From Thiomicrorhabdus aquaedulcis (GTDB taxonomy: Bacteria; Pseudomonadota; Gammaproteobacteria; Thiomicrospirales; Thiomicrospiraceae), in contig NZ_AP018722.1 of NCBI RefSeq assembly GCF_004001325.1, positions 1,984,001 to 2,048,000 on the forward strand: a stretch of 64,000 nucleotides of DNA. The letters run 5' to 3'. Position numbers and translations under genes: made by a program. The notes under the pieces were generated by a model. It worked only from the letters and a program-made list of their open reading frames with translations, was not told where the DNA came from and made no database searches. Shown in pieces: positions 32,973 to 42,150 of the stretch (within the stretch, counting starts at the first letter, position 1; each line of letters begins with the position of its first letter).

Positions 32973-35623
32973 CTAGCCTAGCCATTTTGTGAGTTTTTGC
33001 GCCATAATATTGGGGTTAACCGGCTTGGTAAGGTAGTCACTCATGCCAGAGGCATAACATTTTTCTTCATCGCCTTGCATAGCGTTGGCGGTCATGGCAA
33101 TAACCGGTATATCTTTATTGGCTAAATTAGACGCTCTAAGCTCCTGAGTAGCCTGGTAGCCGTCTTTAATAGGCATTTGACAATCCATAAGCACCACATC
33201 AAACGGCTGCTGCGCCAAAAACTCTAACGCCTCTTGACCATTTTGAGCAACAGTGGCGCTTAATCCCATTTTTTTAAGTAACGCTAGCGCCAGTTTTTGA
33301 TTTACCAAATTATCTTCTACCAACAAAATTTTGGCCGTTTGATTGGCTGACAAAGCCATATCTTGGGTTAAAAACGTGGTGACACTCTCTTTTGGCGAAC
33401 CACAACTGTTTATCCAATGACTGATATTGGCGTACTTTATTGGCTTAATGCGCATTTTCACATCCAGCACTTGCATTTGCTCACGCCACTCACTGGCTTG
33501 CTTATGCGACACCAATAAAGTCACGCACTCATGCTGGGTTTTAAAGTCGTTAATTAAGCTTAAAGGCTGTTCGTAAATTCGTTGTATCTCGTCCATGTCC
33601 AACCAAACAGGAAGGCGCGCGTCTAAATCAGCCTCGTTTACCCCCACTAAATCGTAAGGTTTTACCACCACATTAAGTTTGGCAAATTGCGCCACATACC
33701 GCTCACATAAAGCGTCCTTAGGCATAACCCATATCAGTGTTTTGGGCTCTACCAACGGTTGTAAGCAAGGCACAAAGCCCTGCGATGACTCATTAAGCGC
33801 ATCACATTCAATCGAAAAATAAAACACGACCCTTGCCCTAACTCACTTTTCACGGCAATGTCGCCGCCCAACAACGCTACTAATTGACGCGAAATAGCCA
33901 AGCCCAATCCCGTGCCACCAAATTGACGCGAAGACGAACTGTCTACCTGGCTAAAAACACCAAACAATTTACTTTGGCCTTCTAGCGAAATACCCATGCC
34001 AGTATCCACCACCTCAAAACATATTTTTTGAGACCCTTCGGCGGCTTTGATTACGTTTAAATACACGCTTCCCTGTTGGGTAAACTTAATAGAGTTACCC
34101 AACAAGTTAATTAACACCTGACGTAACCTAACGGGATCGGTATTAAAATGCGCCGGCAATTGCGGATCAATAAAATAAGCAAAGTTAAGGCCTTTGGCCT
34201 GTGCGGCGGGAGCCACCATATCCACAATACTGTCAAGCAAACTGACCAACGCCACCTCTTCAATCGACAAGTCGAGTTTACCGGCCTCAATTTTTGAAAA
34301 GTCTAAAATATCATTGATAATTCCCAACAGCGACTTAGCACTGCTTTCAACGGTTAAACTTAACTCTCTTTGTTCGGCGCTCAGGGCTGTATCGAGCAAT
34401 AAACCGGTCATGCCAATCACACCGTTCATGGGCGTTCTAATTTCATGGCTCATATTGGCCAAAAATTCAGACTTCATTCGCACCGACTCTAAAGCAATAT
34501 CACGGGATTTTTCGATGGCTAATTCGGCACTTCTTCGCTCGCGTCCGTCACGAATAATACCGGTAAAATTACGTTCTCGACCATTCCAAACTTCGCTCAC
34601 CGCCAAATCAATGGGCACTAACTGACCTTCTTTATTAACCGCTTCAAGCTGACGAGTAAAGCCAATAACACGGGGTTCTCCCTCGGCTAAATAGCGCCTG
34701 AGGTATTCATCATGCTTTGAACGATGCGGCTCAGGCGTAATTAGGCTAATATTATTGCCCACTAAATCTTCTGCACTGTAACCCAATATTTTAGTAATGG
34801 CTTTGTTGACTTCAAGCACCACACCGTTTTCATTAATCACCACAATAGCGTCAACCACCGAATCCATGATGGCTTGGGTTTTAGCCTGCTGCAATTTTGC
34901 TTCAGCCACCGCTTTTTTATTACGATGCACCACCACTCCCAGCAGTAACAAAGCCAAAACAGCCATGCCCACCATGGCTAAAAAGGTAGTCCAAGCCGCC
35001 GCTTTGCTGTGTTCCTGTACCGCCGAAATAGGCCGTATTACCTCTAATACTCCGCGGACATCGCCTTCTTTCCAATCGGTTTTGGGAGAGCCTGTGTACG
35101 TGTTGTGACATCCTACACAAGTAGCTTTCATTACATCGGCCACAGCAAAGCGCAACACGCTTTGACCATTAACAATTTCGTACCGTGAAAACGATTCGGT
35201 GGGATTATCACGCAAATAGTTCATGGCTTGACGCTCAAAATCGTCACGCACACCACCGTCTTTGCGCCAGGTAAAAGGCATGTCGCTGTACAAACGCACT
35301 TTGTACTGGCTGTTAGCCGATAATTTATCGCCAAAATCAATCGCAAACGTGGCCGGCAATGGCACACTGCCGGGTTGTTTTAAATAGTTGTGAGTCACCG
35401 GCACATTGTATTGCTTCAGTGCCGGTAAAATAGTGCCGGCGTAAAAATTTCGAAACTGCGCCACCGAGCCCGAAAAATTGCGTGCGTCTTCAATGGCAAT
35501 TTCATGGGCATGTTCTTCCGATTCTTGATAATGCAGCCAAAACACCAACGACACACCAGCCACTAAACCGATTGCCAAAATAGCAAACAGCGAATCCATT
35601 ACCCACAAAAATAAGCGTTTCAT
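32973..35623 (-). CDS. Hybrid histidine kinase with periplasmic DUF3365-like CxxCH domain (one apparent frameshift)
   Basis: About 883 residues after restoring one base. Membrane helix (5-28), periplasmic domain (about 30-205) with a haem-c-type CVGCH near residue 169 preceded by ADVMKAT, a second helix (about 212-232), PAS (about 245-365), HisKA H-box (about 393), HATPase (GGTGLGLAIS), a degenerate receiver-like segment, then a receiver (ILLVEDNL, LMDCQMPIKDGY, YLTKPV). The periplasmic part matches the DUF3365/Tll0287 type, which senses redox, NO or small gases through haem. Near 33828 a single G where GG restores GSVFYFSIECDA. Its haem would require Ccm or ResBC-type maturation, not seen here. 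Confidence 0.83.
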
Positions 35624-35664
35624 AGTGTCTGTTCCAAATAATCATGTGGTCGTTTAGATGTGTG

Positions 35665-35676
35665 ACCAGGCCTGGT
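35665..35676. repeat. Palindrome ACCAGGCCTGGT, copy 8 (intergenic)
   Basis: Exact copy 41 bases upstream of the CxxCH kinase start, flanked TGTG / GAAT. Confidence 0.95.
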
Positions 35677-35728
35677 GAATTCTATTTTTTTGCTTTACGG
35701 AGAATGCCGTCAGCAAAAACGAAAACAA

Positions 35729-35750
35729 AAAACCACTTTAAAGTGGTTTT
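35729..35750 (-). terminator. Terminator of the zinc-finger gene / ilvE unit
   Basis: Perfect 22-bp palindrome, arms AAAACCACTTT / AAAGTGGTTTT, followed on the minus strand by TTTTTTGTTTT. It lies 34 bases past the zinc-finger stop. Confidence 0.85.
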
Positions 35751-35783
35751 AGGGGATCAGGTCAACTCATCACACCGCGCATA

Positions 35784-35987
35784 TTAATGCCCAGTATGAT
35801 GCGGATTCCAATCCTTGAGTACATATTCAGCGCCGCAATAAGGACATTTAGCGTGCCCAGTTTGCTCTATGGGCAAAAACACCCGTGGATGCGAGTCCCA
35901 CAAACTCATGTCGTCGGTTGGACAGTGCAAAGGCAAGTCGTCGTACGTCACTTGACGTGGTGCTTTGACCGGTCGTGTTTCTGTCAT
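35784..35987 (-). CDS. Small zinc-finger protein (CHCC type)
   Basis: 67 residues. The C-terminus holds the zinc ligands: LHCPTDDMSLWDSHPRVFL, then H-x-x-CPYCGAEYVL, then a final H-H-T-G-H. This is the zf-CHCC arrangement shared with the NDUFS6 subunit of complex I; bacterial members are small accessory proteins of unknown role. GGAG six bases before the ATG at 35987 places the start at MTETRPV. It is cotranscribed downstream of ilvE (15 bases), an arrangement common in Gammaproteobacteria. Confidence 0.85.
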   Translation of the reverse strand: MTETRPVKAPRQVTYDDLPLHCPTDDMSLWDSHPRVFLPIEQTGHAKCPYCGAEYVLKDWNPHHTGH

Positions 35988-36002
35988 AGGGTTCTCCAAA
36001 AA

Positions 36003-36929
36003 TTAAGCAACCGGGGTTAACCAGTTTAAGTGCGGCGCAGAACGACCGTGCACAATGTCAAAATACAGTGTTTGCAGTTTTTCGGTAATAGGCCCACGCG
36101 AACCAATGCCAATTGGACGATTGTCTAGTTCACGAATGGGCGTTACTTCGGCCGCTGTACCAGTAAAAAAAGCTTCGTCGGCAATGTACACTTCGTCACG
36201 GGTAATGCGTTTTTCAACTACTTGCATGCCCAGCTCACGCGCCATGTGCATAATGGTTTTACGCGTAATCCCGTCCAAAGCCGATGTAAGTTCAGGGGTG
36301 TATAACACGCCGTCACGTATCATAAAGAAGTTTTCGCCCGAACCTTCGGCCACATAGCCTTCAGTGTCCAGCAACAACGCCTCGTCACAGCCGTGACTAA
36401 TGGCTTCTTGCAAGGCCAGCATCGAGTTCATGTATGCGCCGTTGGCTTTGGCTTTGGTCATGGTAATGTTAGGGTGATGACGCGTGTAAGACGACGTAGC
36501 CACTTTAATACCGCGCGTTAGGTTTTCTTCGCCCATGTACGCGCCCCATTCCCAAGCGGCCACCATCACGTGCACTTTAAGATTGTCGGCACGCAACCCC
36601 ATGCCCTCTGATCCGTAAAATGCCATAGGGCGAATATAGCCCGATTTTAAATTATTGGCGCTGACCGACATGCGATGCGCTTCGTTTACGGTGGCTTTAT
36701 CGAACGGCATGGCCATGTTCATGATTTTGGCCGAATTAAACAGACGATCAGTATGCGCTTCTAACCTAAAAATAGACGTGCCTTGCGTGGCATCGTATGC
36801 GCGCACGCCTTCAAACACACCCATTCCATAATGTAATGTGTGTGTTAAAACGTGTACTTTTGCTTCGCGCCAAGGCACCATTTCACCGTCTAACCAAATC
36901 AGTCCGTCTCTGTCCGACATTGTACGCAT
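36003..36929 (-). CDS. ilvE: Branched-chain amino acid aminotransferase
   Basis: 308 residues, fold type IV PLP enzyme. It interconverts Leu, Ile and Val with their keto acids. The catalytic Lys lies in NITMTKAKANGAYMNSMLAL. Conserved HYGMGVFEGVRAYD, EGSGENFFMIRDGVLYTP and GTAAEVTPIREL are intact. GGAG eight bases upstream supports the ATG at 36929; a TTG one codon earlier is less likely. It is divergent from the argD/argF region across a 440-base regulatory gap. Confidence 0.96.
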   Translation of the reverse strand: MRTMSDRDGLIWLDGEMVPWREAKVHVLTHTLHYGMGVFEGVRAYDATQGTSIFRLEAHTDRLFNSAKIMNMAMPFDKATVNEAHRMSVSANNLKSGYIRPMAFYGSEGMGLRADNLKVHVMVAAWEWGAYMGEENLTRGIKVATSSYTRHHPNITMTKAKANGAYMNSMLALQEAISHGCDEALLLDTEGYVAEGSGENFFMIRDGVLYTPELTSALDGITRKTIMHMARELGMQVVEKRITRDEVYIADEAFFTGTAAEVTPIRELDNRPIGIGSRGPITEKLQTLYFDIVHGRSAPHLNWLTPVA

Positions 36930-37083
36930 CAAATTTACTCCACCGTAATGTATTTGCCATAATTAAGTCGGTCATTTTATCCTAAAATAAATATCCTTTA
37001 TCGCTCTTTATGACTGTTTTTATAATTTTTTAATCCTTATTGTCGCTAAACGCATCCTAAAAGAGGTCAAAAAGTTAATTTAC

Positions 37084-37111
37084 TTGATATTTTATGGGGT
37101 TGCGCTAGAAT
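37084..37111 (+). promoter_or_regulatory. Sigma-70-like promoter reading into the structured leader
   Basis: TTGATA (37084-37089), 16-base spacer, TAGAAT (37106-37111). A start near 37118 would begin the structured RNA listed next. Confidence 0.55.
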
Positions 37112-37117
37112 TACTTT

Positions 37118-37238
37118 TTTGAAAATTTCGCTTCAAAAAGCAACCGCTGTGGGCACATTCTTTGCGTATATTAAATAAGACCTTAAAAGGCCTCTAAATA
37201 TGCGTTGATGCTGACCTAATAACCCGGTTGCTTTTTTT
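37118..37238 (+). ncRNA. Candidate small RNA or attenuating leader upstream of argD
   Basis: About 120 nt. AAAAAGCAACCG (37135-37146) pairs with CGGTTGC and a run of T (37225-37238), closing a long stem with a terminator-like T tail. Inside, TGCGTATATTA (37162-37172) can pair with TAAATATGCG (37195-37204) around a CCTTAAAAGG hairpin. An alternative 5' hairpin (TTTTGAA / TTCAAAA, 37117-37138) overlaps and would compete with the closing stem. That is compatible with either a stand-alone sRNA or a switchable leader. No known RNA family was recognised. Confidence 0.45.
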
Positions 37239-37336
37239 GTTTATGCTGGGTTGACCTTTAAATTTAAACCGCGTAAACACATCTCTAACCCTTGGCACCC
37301 AAACTTACACAAAACAAACAAAACAACACACATGTC

Positions 37337-37348
37337 ACCAGGCCTGGT
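37337..37348. repeat. Palindrome ACCAGGCCTGGT, copy 9 (5' leader of argD)
   Basis: Exact copy ending 18 bases before the argD ATG, beside the likely ribosome-binding site (AAGGA at 37355-37359), where a hairpin could influence translation. Confidence 0.9.
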
Positions 37349-37366
37349 AAGAATAAGGATTAAAAA

Positions 37367-38547
37367 ATGTCTGACCATTTAATGAACACCTATGCAAGAC
37401 TCCCCGTTACCTTTGAAAAAGGCGACGGTGCAACGCTGCAAGACTCAAATGGAAAAACGTATTTAGACGCTGTCAGCGGCATTGCCGTGTGCAGCCTTGG
37501 GCACGCGCACCCCGCCATTGCTGAGGCCATTTGCCACCAAGCGCATCAACTTATTCACACCTCTAACTTATACCATGTGGCCAATCAACAAAAACTGGCC
37601 GACAAACTCATTGAGTTGTCCAATATGGACCGAGTGTTTTTTAGTAATTCGGGTGCCGAAGCCAATGAAGCGGCCATTAAAATTGCCAAAAAGTTTGGCC
37701 ACCATAAAGGCATCAACGAACCGGCTATTATTGTGATGGAAAACAGCTTTCACGGTCGCACCATGGCCACGCTGTCTGCCACGGGTAATAAAAAATTCAG
37801 GAAGGTTTTGAGCCGTTGGTGGGCGGATTTGTTCGCGTACCGTTTAACGATGTTGCTGCGGTAACAGCCCACAGCCAAAACTCTAATATTGTGGCCATTT
37901 TAGTAGAGCCCATTCAAGGTGAAGGCGGAGTTTTTGTACCCGATGCAGGCTATTTAAAGGCCTTAAAAACCATCTGTGAAGCCAACGACTGGTTGCTTAT
38001 GATTGATGAAATTCAAACCGGTGTAGGACGCACTGGCAAATGGTTTGCCCATCAACACGACGGCATTGTACCCGACGTAATGACCCTAGCCAAAGCCTTG
38101 GGCAATGGTGTACCCATTGGGGCGTGTTTGGCCAAAGGCCAAGCGGCTCAAGTGTTTGTACCTGGCAACCACGGCACTACATTTGGCGGCAATCCGTTAG
38201 CCTGTGCGGCCGGTTTAGCCGTGATTAACGTGCTTGAAGTGCATAATCACATTGCCGCCGTAGCGCACAAAGGTGAACAGCTTTTGTCAGATTTTAAACA
38301 CGCTTTAGCCAATTTACCAGGCCTGGTCGAAGTGCGCGGCAAAGGCTACATGATAGGCATACAACTTGACCGCCCTTGTGGTGAGTTAGTCGGCCAGGCT
38401 TTAGAGCAAGGGTTGCTCATAAACGTCACTCGTGGCGACACCATTCGTTTGTTACCTTCGTTTGTGATGAGCACGCAACAGAGCCACCAATTAGTTGAAA
38501 CCTTATCAAAATTAGTGCGCGAATTTTTAACTAAAAACGCTGCGTAA
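37367..38547 (+). CDS. argD: Acetylornithine/succinyldiaminopimelate aminotransferase (one apparent frameshift)
   Basis: About 393 residues after restoring one base. PLP enzyme of arginine synthesis. Conserved: YLDAVSGIAVCSLGHAHP, FFSNSGAEANEAAIK, FHGRTMATLSATG, then VEPIQGEGGVF, the Asp of MIDEIQTGVGRTGK, the PLP Lys in MTLAKALGNGVPIG, and TTFGGNPLACAAGL. Near 37796 two T occur where three restore NKKFQEGFEPLVGGF. AAGGAT lies seven bases upstream of the ATG. argF follows 41 bases later, so the two are probably one transcript. Confidence 0.92.
38316..38327. repeat. Palindrome ACCAGGCCTGGT, copy 10 (coding)
   Basis: Exact copy inside argD, read L-P-G-L-V. Confidence 0.95.
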
Positions 38548-38588
38548 TTAAACGGCAAACTTTCAAAAAATAACTCAAAGAATCCTTT

Positions 38589-39499
38589 ATGACCGTTAGA
38601 CATTTTTTAAAATTAACCGATTTAACGCCAGCGGAACTCAATCACATTCTGTTACGTGGCATTGAGTTAAAAGCCATGCACAAAGCCGGCGAGGCCTATG
38701 AACCCTTGCTGAACCAAACCTTGGCGATGATTTTTGAAAATCTTCTACTCGCACGCGCATCTCATTTGAAACGGGCATGACTCAACTTGGGGGTCACGCG
38801 ATTTTTCTATCGTCTAACGACACCCAGCTAGGCCGTGGCGAACCCATCGAAGACAGCGCACGCGTTATTTCGAGCATGGTGGACGGCATTATGGTGCGCA
38901 CCTTTGAGCACGACATTGTCGAAACCATGGCCAAACATTCCAGCGTGCCCGTCATTAACGCCTTAACCGATGATTTTCACCCCTGCCAACTGTTGGCCGA
39001 CATGCAAACCTACCACGAACACCGTGGCAGTATAAAAGGCAAAACCGTGGTATGGGTGGGTGACGGCAATAATATGTGCCAGTCGTACATTAACGCCGCA
39101 CGCCAATACGGTTTTAACTTACGCATTGCCTGCCCGGTAGGTTACGAGCCTGACATGCAACTGGTTGAAGCCAATAAAAGCTTTGTTGAGATTATTCACA
39201 ACAGTTTAGAAGCCGCCACAGGCGCCGATTTAATTGCCACTGACGTATGGGCCAGCATGGGACAAGAAGAAGAGCAAAAATTGCGTGTAAAAGCCTTTGC
39301 TAATTTTCAGGTCAACAGCAACGTCATGCATCAAGCCAACCCAGACGCGCTGTTTATGCACTGCCTACCCGCTCACCGTGGCGAAGAAGTCAGCGCCGAA
39401 GTCATGGACAATCCCGATTCGGTGGTGTGGGACGAAGCCGAAAACCGTCTGCATTCACAAAAAGCCTTGCTTGAATTTTTAATGGCTAAGAATAACTAA
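38589..39499 (+). CDS. argF: Ornithine carbamoyltransferase (one apparent frameshift)
   Basis: About 303 residues after restoring one base. It makes citrulline from ornithine and carbamoyl phosphate. Near 38741 four A occur where five restore the carbamoyl-phosphate loop [13 protein letters not shown]; both halves are otherwise normal, including [30 protein letters not shown] (HPCQ), [14 protein letters not shown], and the C-terminal [17 protein letters not shown] with the catalytic Cys. The frameshift falls in the most essential motif. Immediately downstream are tandem repeats and a terminator. Confidence 0.93.
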
Positions 39500-39503
39500 A
39501 AGT

Positions 39504-39558
39504 AACTTAAGAACAACTTAAGAACAACTTAAGAACAACTTAAGAGTAACTTAAGAGT
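39504..39558. repeat. Five tandem 11-bp repeats AACTTAAGAAC
   Basis: Five contiguous 11-base units starting five bases after the argF stop. Three are exact AACTTAAGAAC and the last two read AACTTAAGAGT. Each carries CTTAAG. The period is close to one helical turn. Confidence 0.9.
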
Positions 39559-39560
39559 AA

Positions 39561-39589
39561 AAAAAGCTCTAACACGTTAGAGCGCTTTT
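39561..39589 (+). terminator. argF terminator
   Basis: GCTCTAAC / GTTAGAGC stem with a two-base AC centre, flanked by A-run and followed by GCTTTT. The A-rich left flank makes it plausible in both directions. Confidence 0.8.
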
Positions 39590-39696
39590 AAAACCGCAAA
39601 CTGCCTTAATGTTTGTTAAAACACCTCTCAAAATACATTTCAAAACACATCTGAAACACCTCTCAAAACACCCATTCAACCCTAAAATAAATATTA

Positions 39697-39708
39697 ACCA
39701 GGCCTGGT
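39697..39708. repeat. Palindrome ACCAGGCCTGGT, copy 11 (intergenic)
   Basis: Exact copy 41 bases upstream of the FNR-type box. Confidence 0.95.
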
Positions 39709-39748
39709 CATATTTGTTTTTCACTTTAAATCGACAATAAATAAGCCA

Positions 39749-39762
39749 TTGATTTAAATCAA
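39749..39762. promoter_or_regulatory. FNR/ANR-type operator TTGATTTAAATCAA
   Basis: Perfect match to the TTGAT-N4-ATCAA consensus of FNR-family oxygen/redox regulators. It lies 188 bases before the ATG of the JDVT-CTERM protein. A TATCTA at 39791-39796 could be the -10, though the spacing is not the classical -41.5. The inner TTTAAA also makes it a plain AT palindrome, so function is inferred. Confidence 0.6.
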
Positions 39763-39950
39763 GTTAAACACCATTAACCACTCAAAACCTTATCTAAATC
39801 AACTCAAGCACCACTCAATCACCCTTGTGGGTGATACCTATTTTAGGGTGTTTTTTTCACAATAAAGCTGTACCAAAAATCGTTTAAATCAGTCTGAATT
39901 GTTCTGAATTGTTTTAAACCCTGTATTTGCTTTATCGTGAGGAACCCAAA

Positions 39951-42047
39951 ATGAAACTACAAAAAAAAGCCCTGCTACTTGCCATGACTGCCACCTTTGC
40001 GATTCCAATGGCGCAAGCAGAGACTGCCCCAACTCAATTACAATTTAGTGACCCTATTCGCGTTAACGACCGCGCCCCTGCAGACTTTGGCCAAGGCAAT
40101 AAAGTTAAATTAGATTTGCTGGGCAACGGCATGCTCATCAGCACCTTTGGCGAAGCGGTAGACGGCACAAAATTAGTTTACGACCCAAAAGACCAAGTTG
40201 AACGTCCAGCCAGTGATATTTTTGTGCGCACTTGCAATACCATTACCGCAGACTGCTCGGTAGAGAGTAATTGGAGTAACCCTGTTAACCTATCCAACAC
40301 CGCCACCCGAAGCAGCATGAACGCCGATTGGCAAGGAATCAATGGTGAACCTTCTGCCTTTTGGGGCGATTCAGACAAACCCAACGTTTCGACCGGTGGC
40401 ACTAACGTCATGGTCAGCTGGACGGATAAATTTTGCCCCGCTATGGACGGTGATACGGATGGCACCAATCAGCGTGCGGTGACTTATTTAACCCGCGAAA
40501 ACCGCGAAATCCCGTTTAGCTGTACTTATGTAAGCCAATCCAGCGATGGTGGAATGACATGGAGTGTGGCCAAGCAATTATCAGATGGCTCGCGTGACGC
40601 CAAACAAGACGTTAACAAAGTAGCCCTTGATGGCAAAGCTGTTGTCACCTGGCAAGAAGACCCATTAGGACTGTCGCTAGGCGAGGGTGATGGGCCAGGC
40701 GATGGTGCGTCAGGTGCTACGGCCTCACACGGAACCGATATTTGGATCAGTACCAAAACGGCGGCAACCGATTTTAGCGCAGGCGTTCGCATTACAGACA
40801 ATTATGGCACTCAGAGCGCCTCGGGACAGCATGACCCTATAAAAGATGCCACTGGCAACTTAGTGGACGATGCTAACATCGAAAGCGGTCAAGTCGCCGC
40901 TACTCGTGCTAACACCAACTTAGTAGGCCCCAACATAGTGGTGGCCTATGAAGAAAGCAAAGGTTCAGAAGGCTTAGACGATGGCAAGTACGTGCGTTAT
41001 CACGCCATTCCATTTGCTAACCCTCTTAATCCAACTACGGTCACCGGCCAAGCCGCTGGTTGTATTATCTCGAACCCCACTGAAAACGCACGTCGCGTGC
41101 GTTTTATTCCACAAGCCATTCCAGGCACCGAAAGTGGTGTGCAAATGGGTATCTTTTGGAAAGAGGGTGAAAACACCAACGGTGGACCGTCGGACATTAT
41201 GGTGCGTTTAGCCAAAAATGGCGTACAACCCGCTAACATGACCCCTGCGGTAGACCCAAACTGCGCCACCTCTGATTTTGCCACCGCACAGGCGTTAACC
41301 AGCGTAAGAGCATCAAACTTAAGCAGTAACACCAAGGCCGGCACCAATAACTTAACCGATGCCACCGACACCAACCCGTACGAAAATGCCTTGGCGCATC
41401 GCGGAGCCATTGTGGGGGACGATGTGTACGTAGGTTACAGTTACACCACCGACTGGGCGTTGGCCACTTATACCGACCAAGTGATATACGATTTTTGGCT
41501 ACGTCACTACGACGGCACCACCGACACTTGGTCAGCGGCTAAAAACCTGTCTAACCTTCCCACCAACGAGTTTGACGTGCGTGAACCACGTTTTGTTAAA
41601 ACCCCAGCAGGAGATGGATACAATCCCAACGCCTTTATTGTGGCTTGGGGCTTACAAACCAACGTACCTACGCACATAGAATCGCCAGAAGATGTCGATA
41701 TTATGTACACGCGTAGCTTTGACAAAGGCCAAACCTTTGAGCCTGTGGTCAGCATTACCAACCCAGAAGGTGTCGGACGATTTGAGTCACAACTGCGCCC
41801 AACCCCTGACGGGTTAACGTTGTACGCCGCTTGGAACGAAAGCACCATCGATGGCAAAACCAAAGCGATGATTGCGGTTGCCGAAACCATTGATGCGCCA
41901 GTACCAGAACCTTTGCCAGCGGTGGCAACCAGTTCCAGCTCGGGTGGGTGCAGCTTAAACCAACAAGCCAAGTTTGACCCTCTCTTGCCCGCGCTGTTGC
42001 TGGCGGCCTTAGGGTTCTTAGGGTTTAGACGTTTTAGCAAAAAATAA
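39951..42047 (+). CDS. Choice-of-anchor-O-type surface protein with JDVT-CTERM sorting signal
   Basis: 698 residues. Signal peptide 1-23 (LLLAMTATFAIPMAQA). The body has repeated Asp-box/sialidase-like beta blades (SSDGGMTWS, SFDKGQTFEPV) and VMVSWTDKFC. The C-terminus is tripartite: a Ser run then GGCSLNQQAKFDPLLP, a hydrophobic helix (LLLAALGFLGF), and basic RRFSKK. This matches the JDVT-CTERM sorting signal with an invariant Gly-Cys, and choice-of-anchor O is the usual partner domain. It is probably exported, cleaved by the adjacent protease and perhaps lipidated at the Cys. GAGG before the ATG at 39951 sets the start. Ligand and role are unknown. Confidence 0.8.
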   Translation: MKLQKKALLLAMTATFAIPMAQAETAPTQLQFSDPIRVNDRAPADFGQGNKVKLDLLGNGMLISTFGEAVDGTKLVYDPKDQVERPASDIFVRTCNTITADCSVESNWSNPVNLSNTATRSSMNADWQGINGEPSAFWGDSDKPNVSTGGTNVMVSWTDKFCPAMDGDTDGTNQRAVTYLTRENREIPFSCTYVSQSSDGGMTWSVAKQLSDGSRDAKQDVNKVALDGKAVVTWQEDPLGLSLGEGDGPGDGASGATASHGTDIWISTKTAATDFSAGVRITDNYGTQSASGQHDPIKDATGNLVDDANIESGQVAATRANTNLVGPNIVVAYEESKGSEGLDDGKYVRYHAIPFANPLNPTTVTGQAAGCIISNPTENARRVRFIPQAIPGTESGVQMGIFWKEGENTNGGPSDIMVRLAKNGVQPANMTPAVDPNCATSDFATAQALTSVRASNLSSNTKAGTNNLTDATDTNPYENALAHRGAIVGDDVYVGYSYTTDWALATYTDQVIYDFWLRHYDGTTDTWSAAKNLSNLPTNEFDVREPRFVKTPAGDGYNPNAFIVAWGLQTNVPTHIESPEDVDIMYTRSFDKGQTFEPVVSITNPEGVGRFESQLRPTPDGLTLYAAWNESTIDGKTKAMIAVAETIDAPVPEPLPAVATSSSSGGCSLNQQAKFDPLLPALLLAALGFLGFRRFSKK

Positions 42048-42094
42048 CCCAAATCCTTTAGCTATCCGCTAAAGGTAAAGGGCTCGCTCTGTAA

Positions 42095-42127
42095 AAGGCA
42101 TTCACCCTAAATGAGTGCCTTTTTTTT
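42095..42127 (+). terminator. Terminator after the JDVT-CTERM protein
   Basis: AAGGCATTCA pairs with TGAGTGCCTT (one G-T) across CCCTAAA, followed by eight T. It leaves the protease gene with its own start region. Confidence 0.85.
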
Positions 42128-42150
42128 GCCTTAAAAGCGGAGAAAACATC

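Larger units (their letters stand above)
36930..37366. other. Regulatory gap between ilvE and argD
   Basis: Holds a likely sigma-70 promoter, a structured transcript ending in a terminator-like stem (both listed separately), and an exact ACCAGGCCTGGT at 37337-37348. No ARG box could be identified with confidence. No open frame here looks like a gene. Confidence 0.5.
39500..39950. other. Intergenic region with repeats, terminator and FNR-type box
   Basis: Contains an 11-bp tandem repeat array, a terminator, a loose CACCTCTCAAAA-type repeat (about 39620-39675), an exact ACCAGGCCTGGT and an FNR-type box, listed separately. No coding frame is credible. Confidence 0.6.

Noticed and set aside
39504-39558. 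CRISPR array
   Set aside because: The units are contiguous 11-mers without spacers and there is no cas gene in the window.
42115-42150. GTG start of the intramembrane protease at 42115
   Set aside because: It lies within the terminator of the preceding gene; the ATG at 42151 has GGAG at a normal distance.
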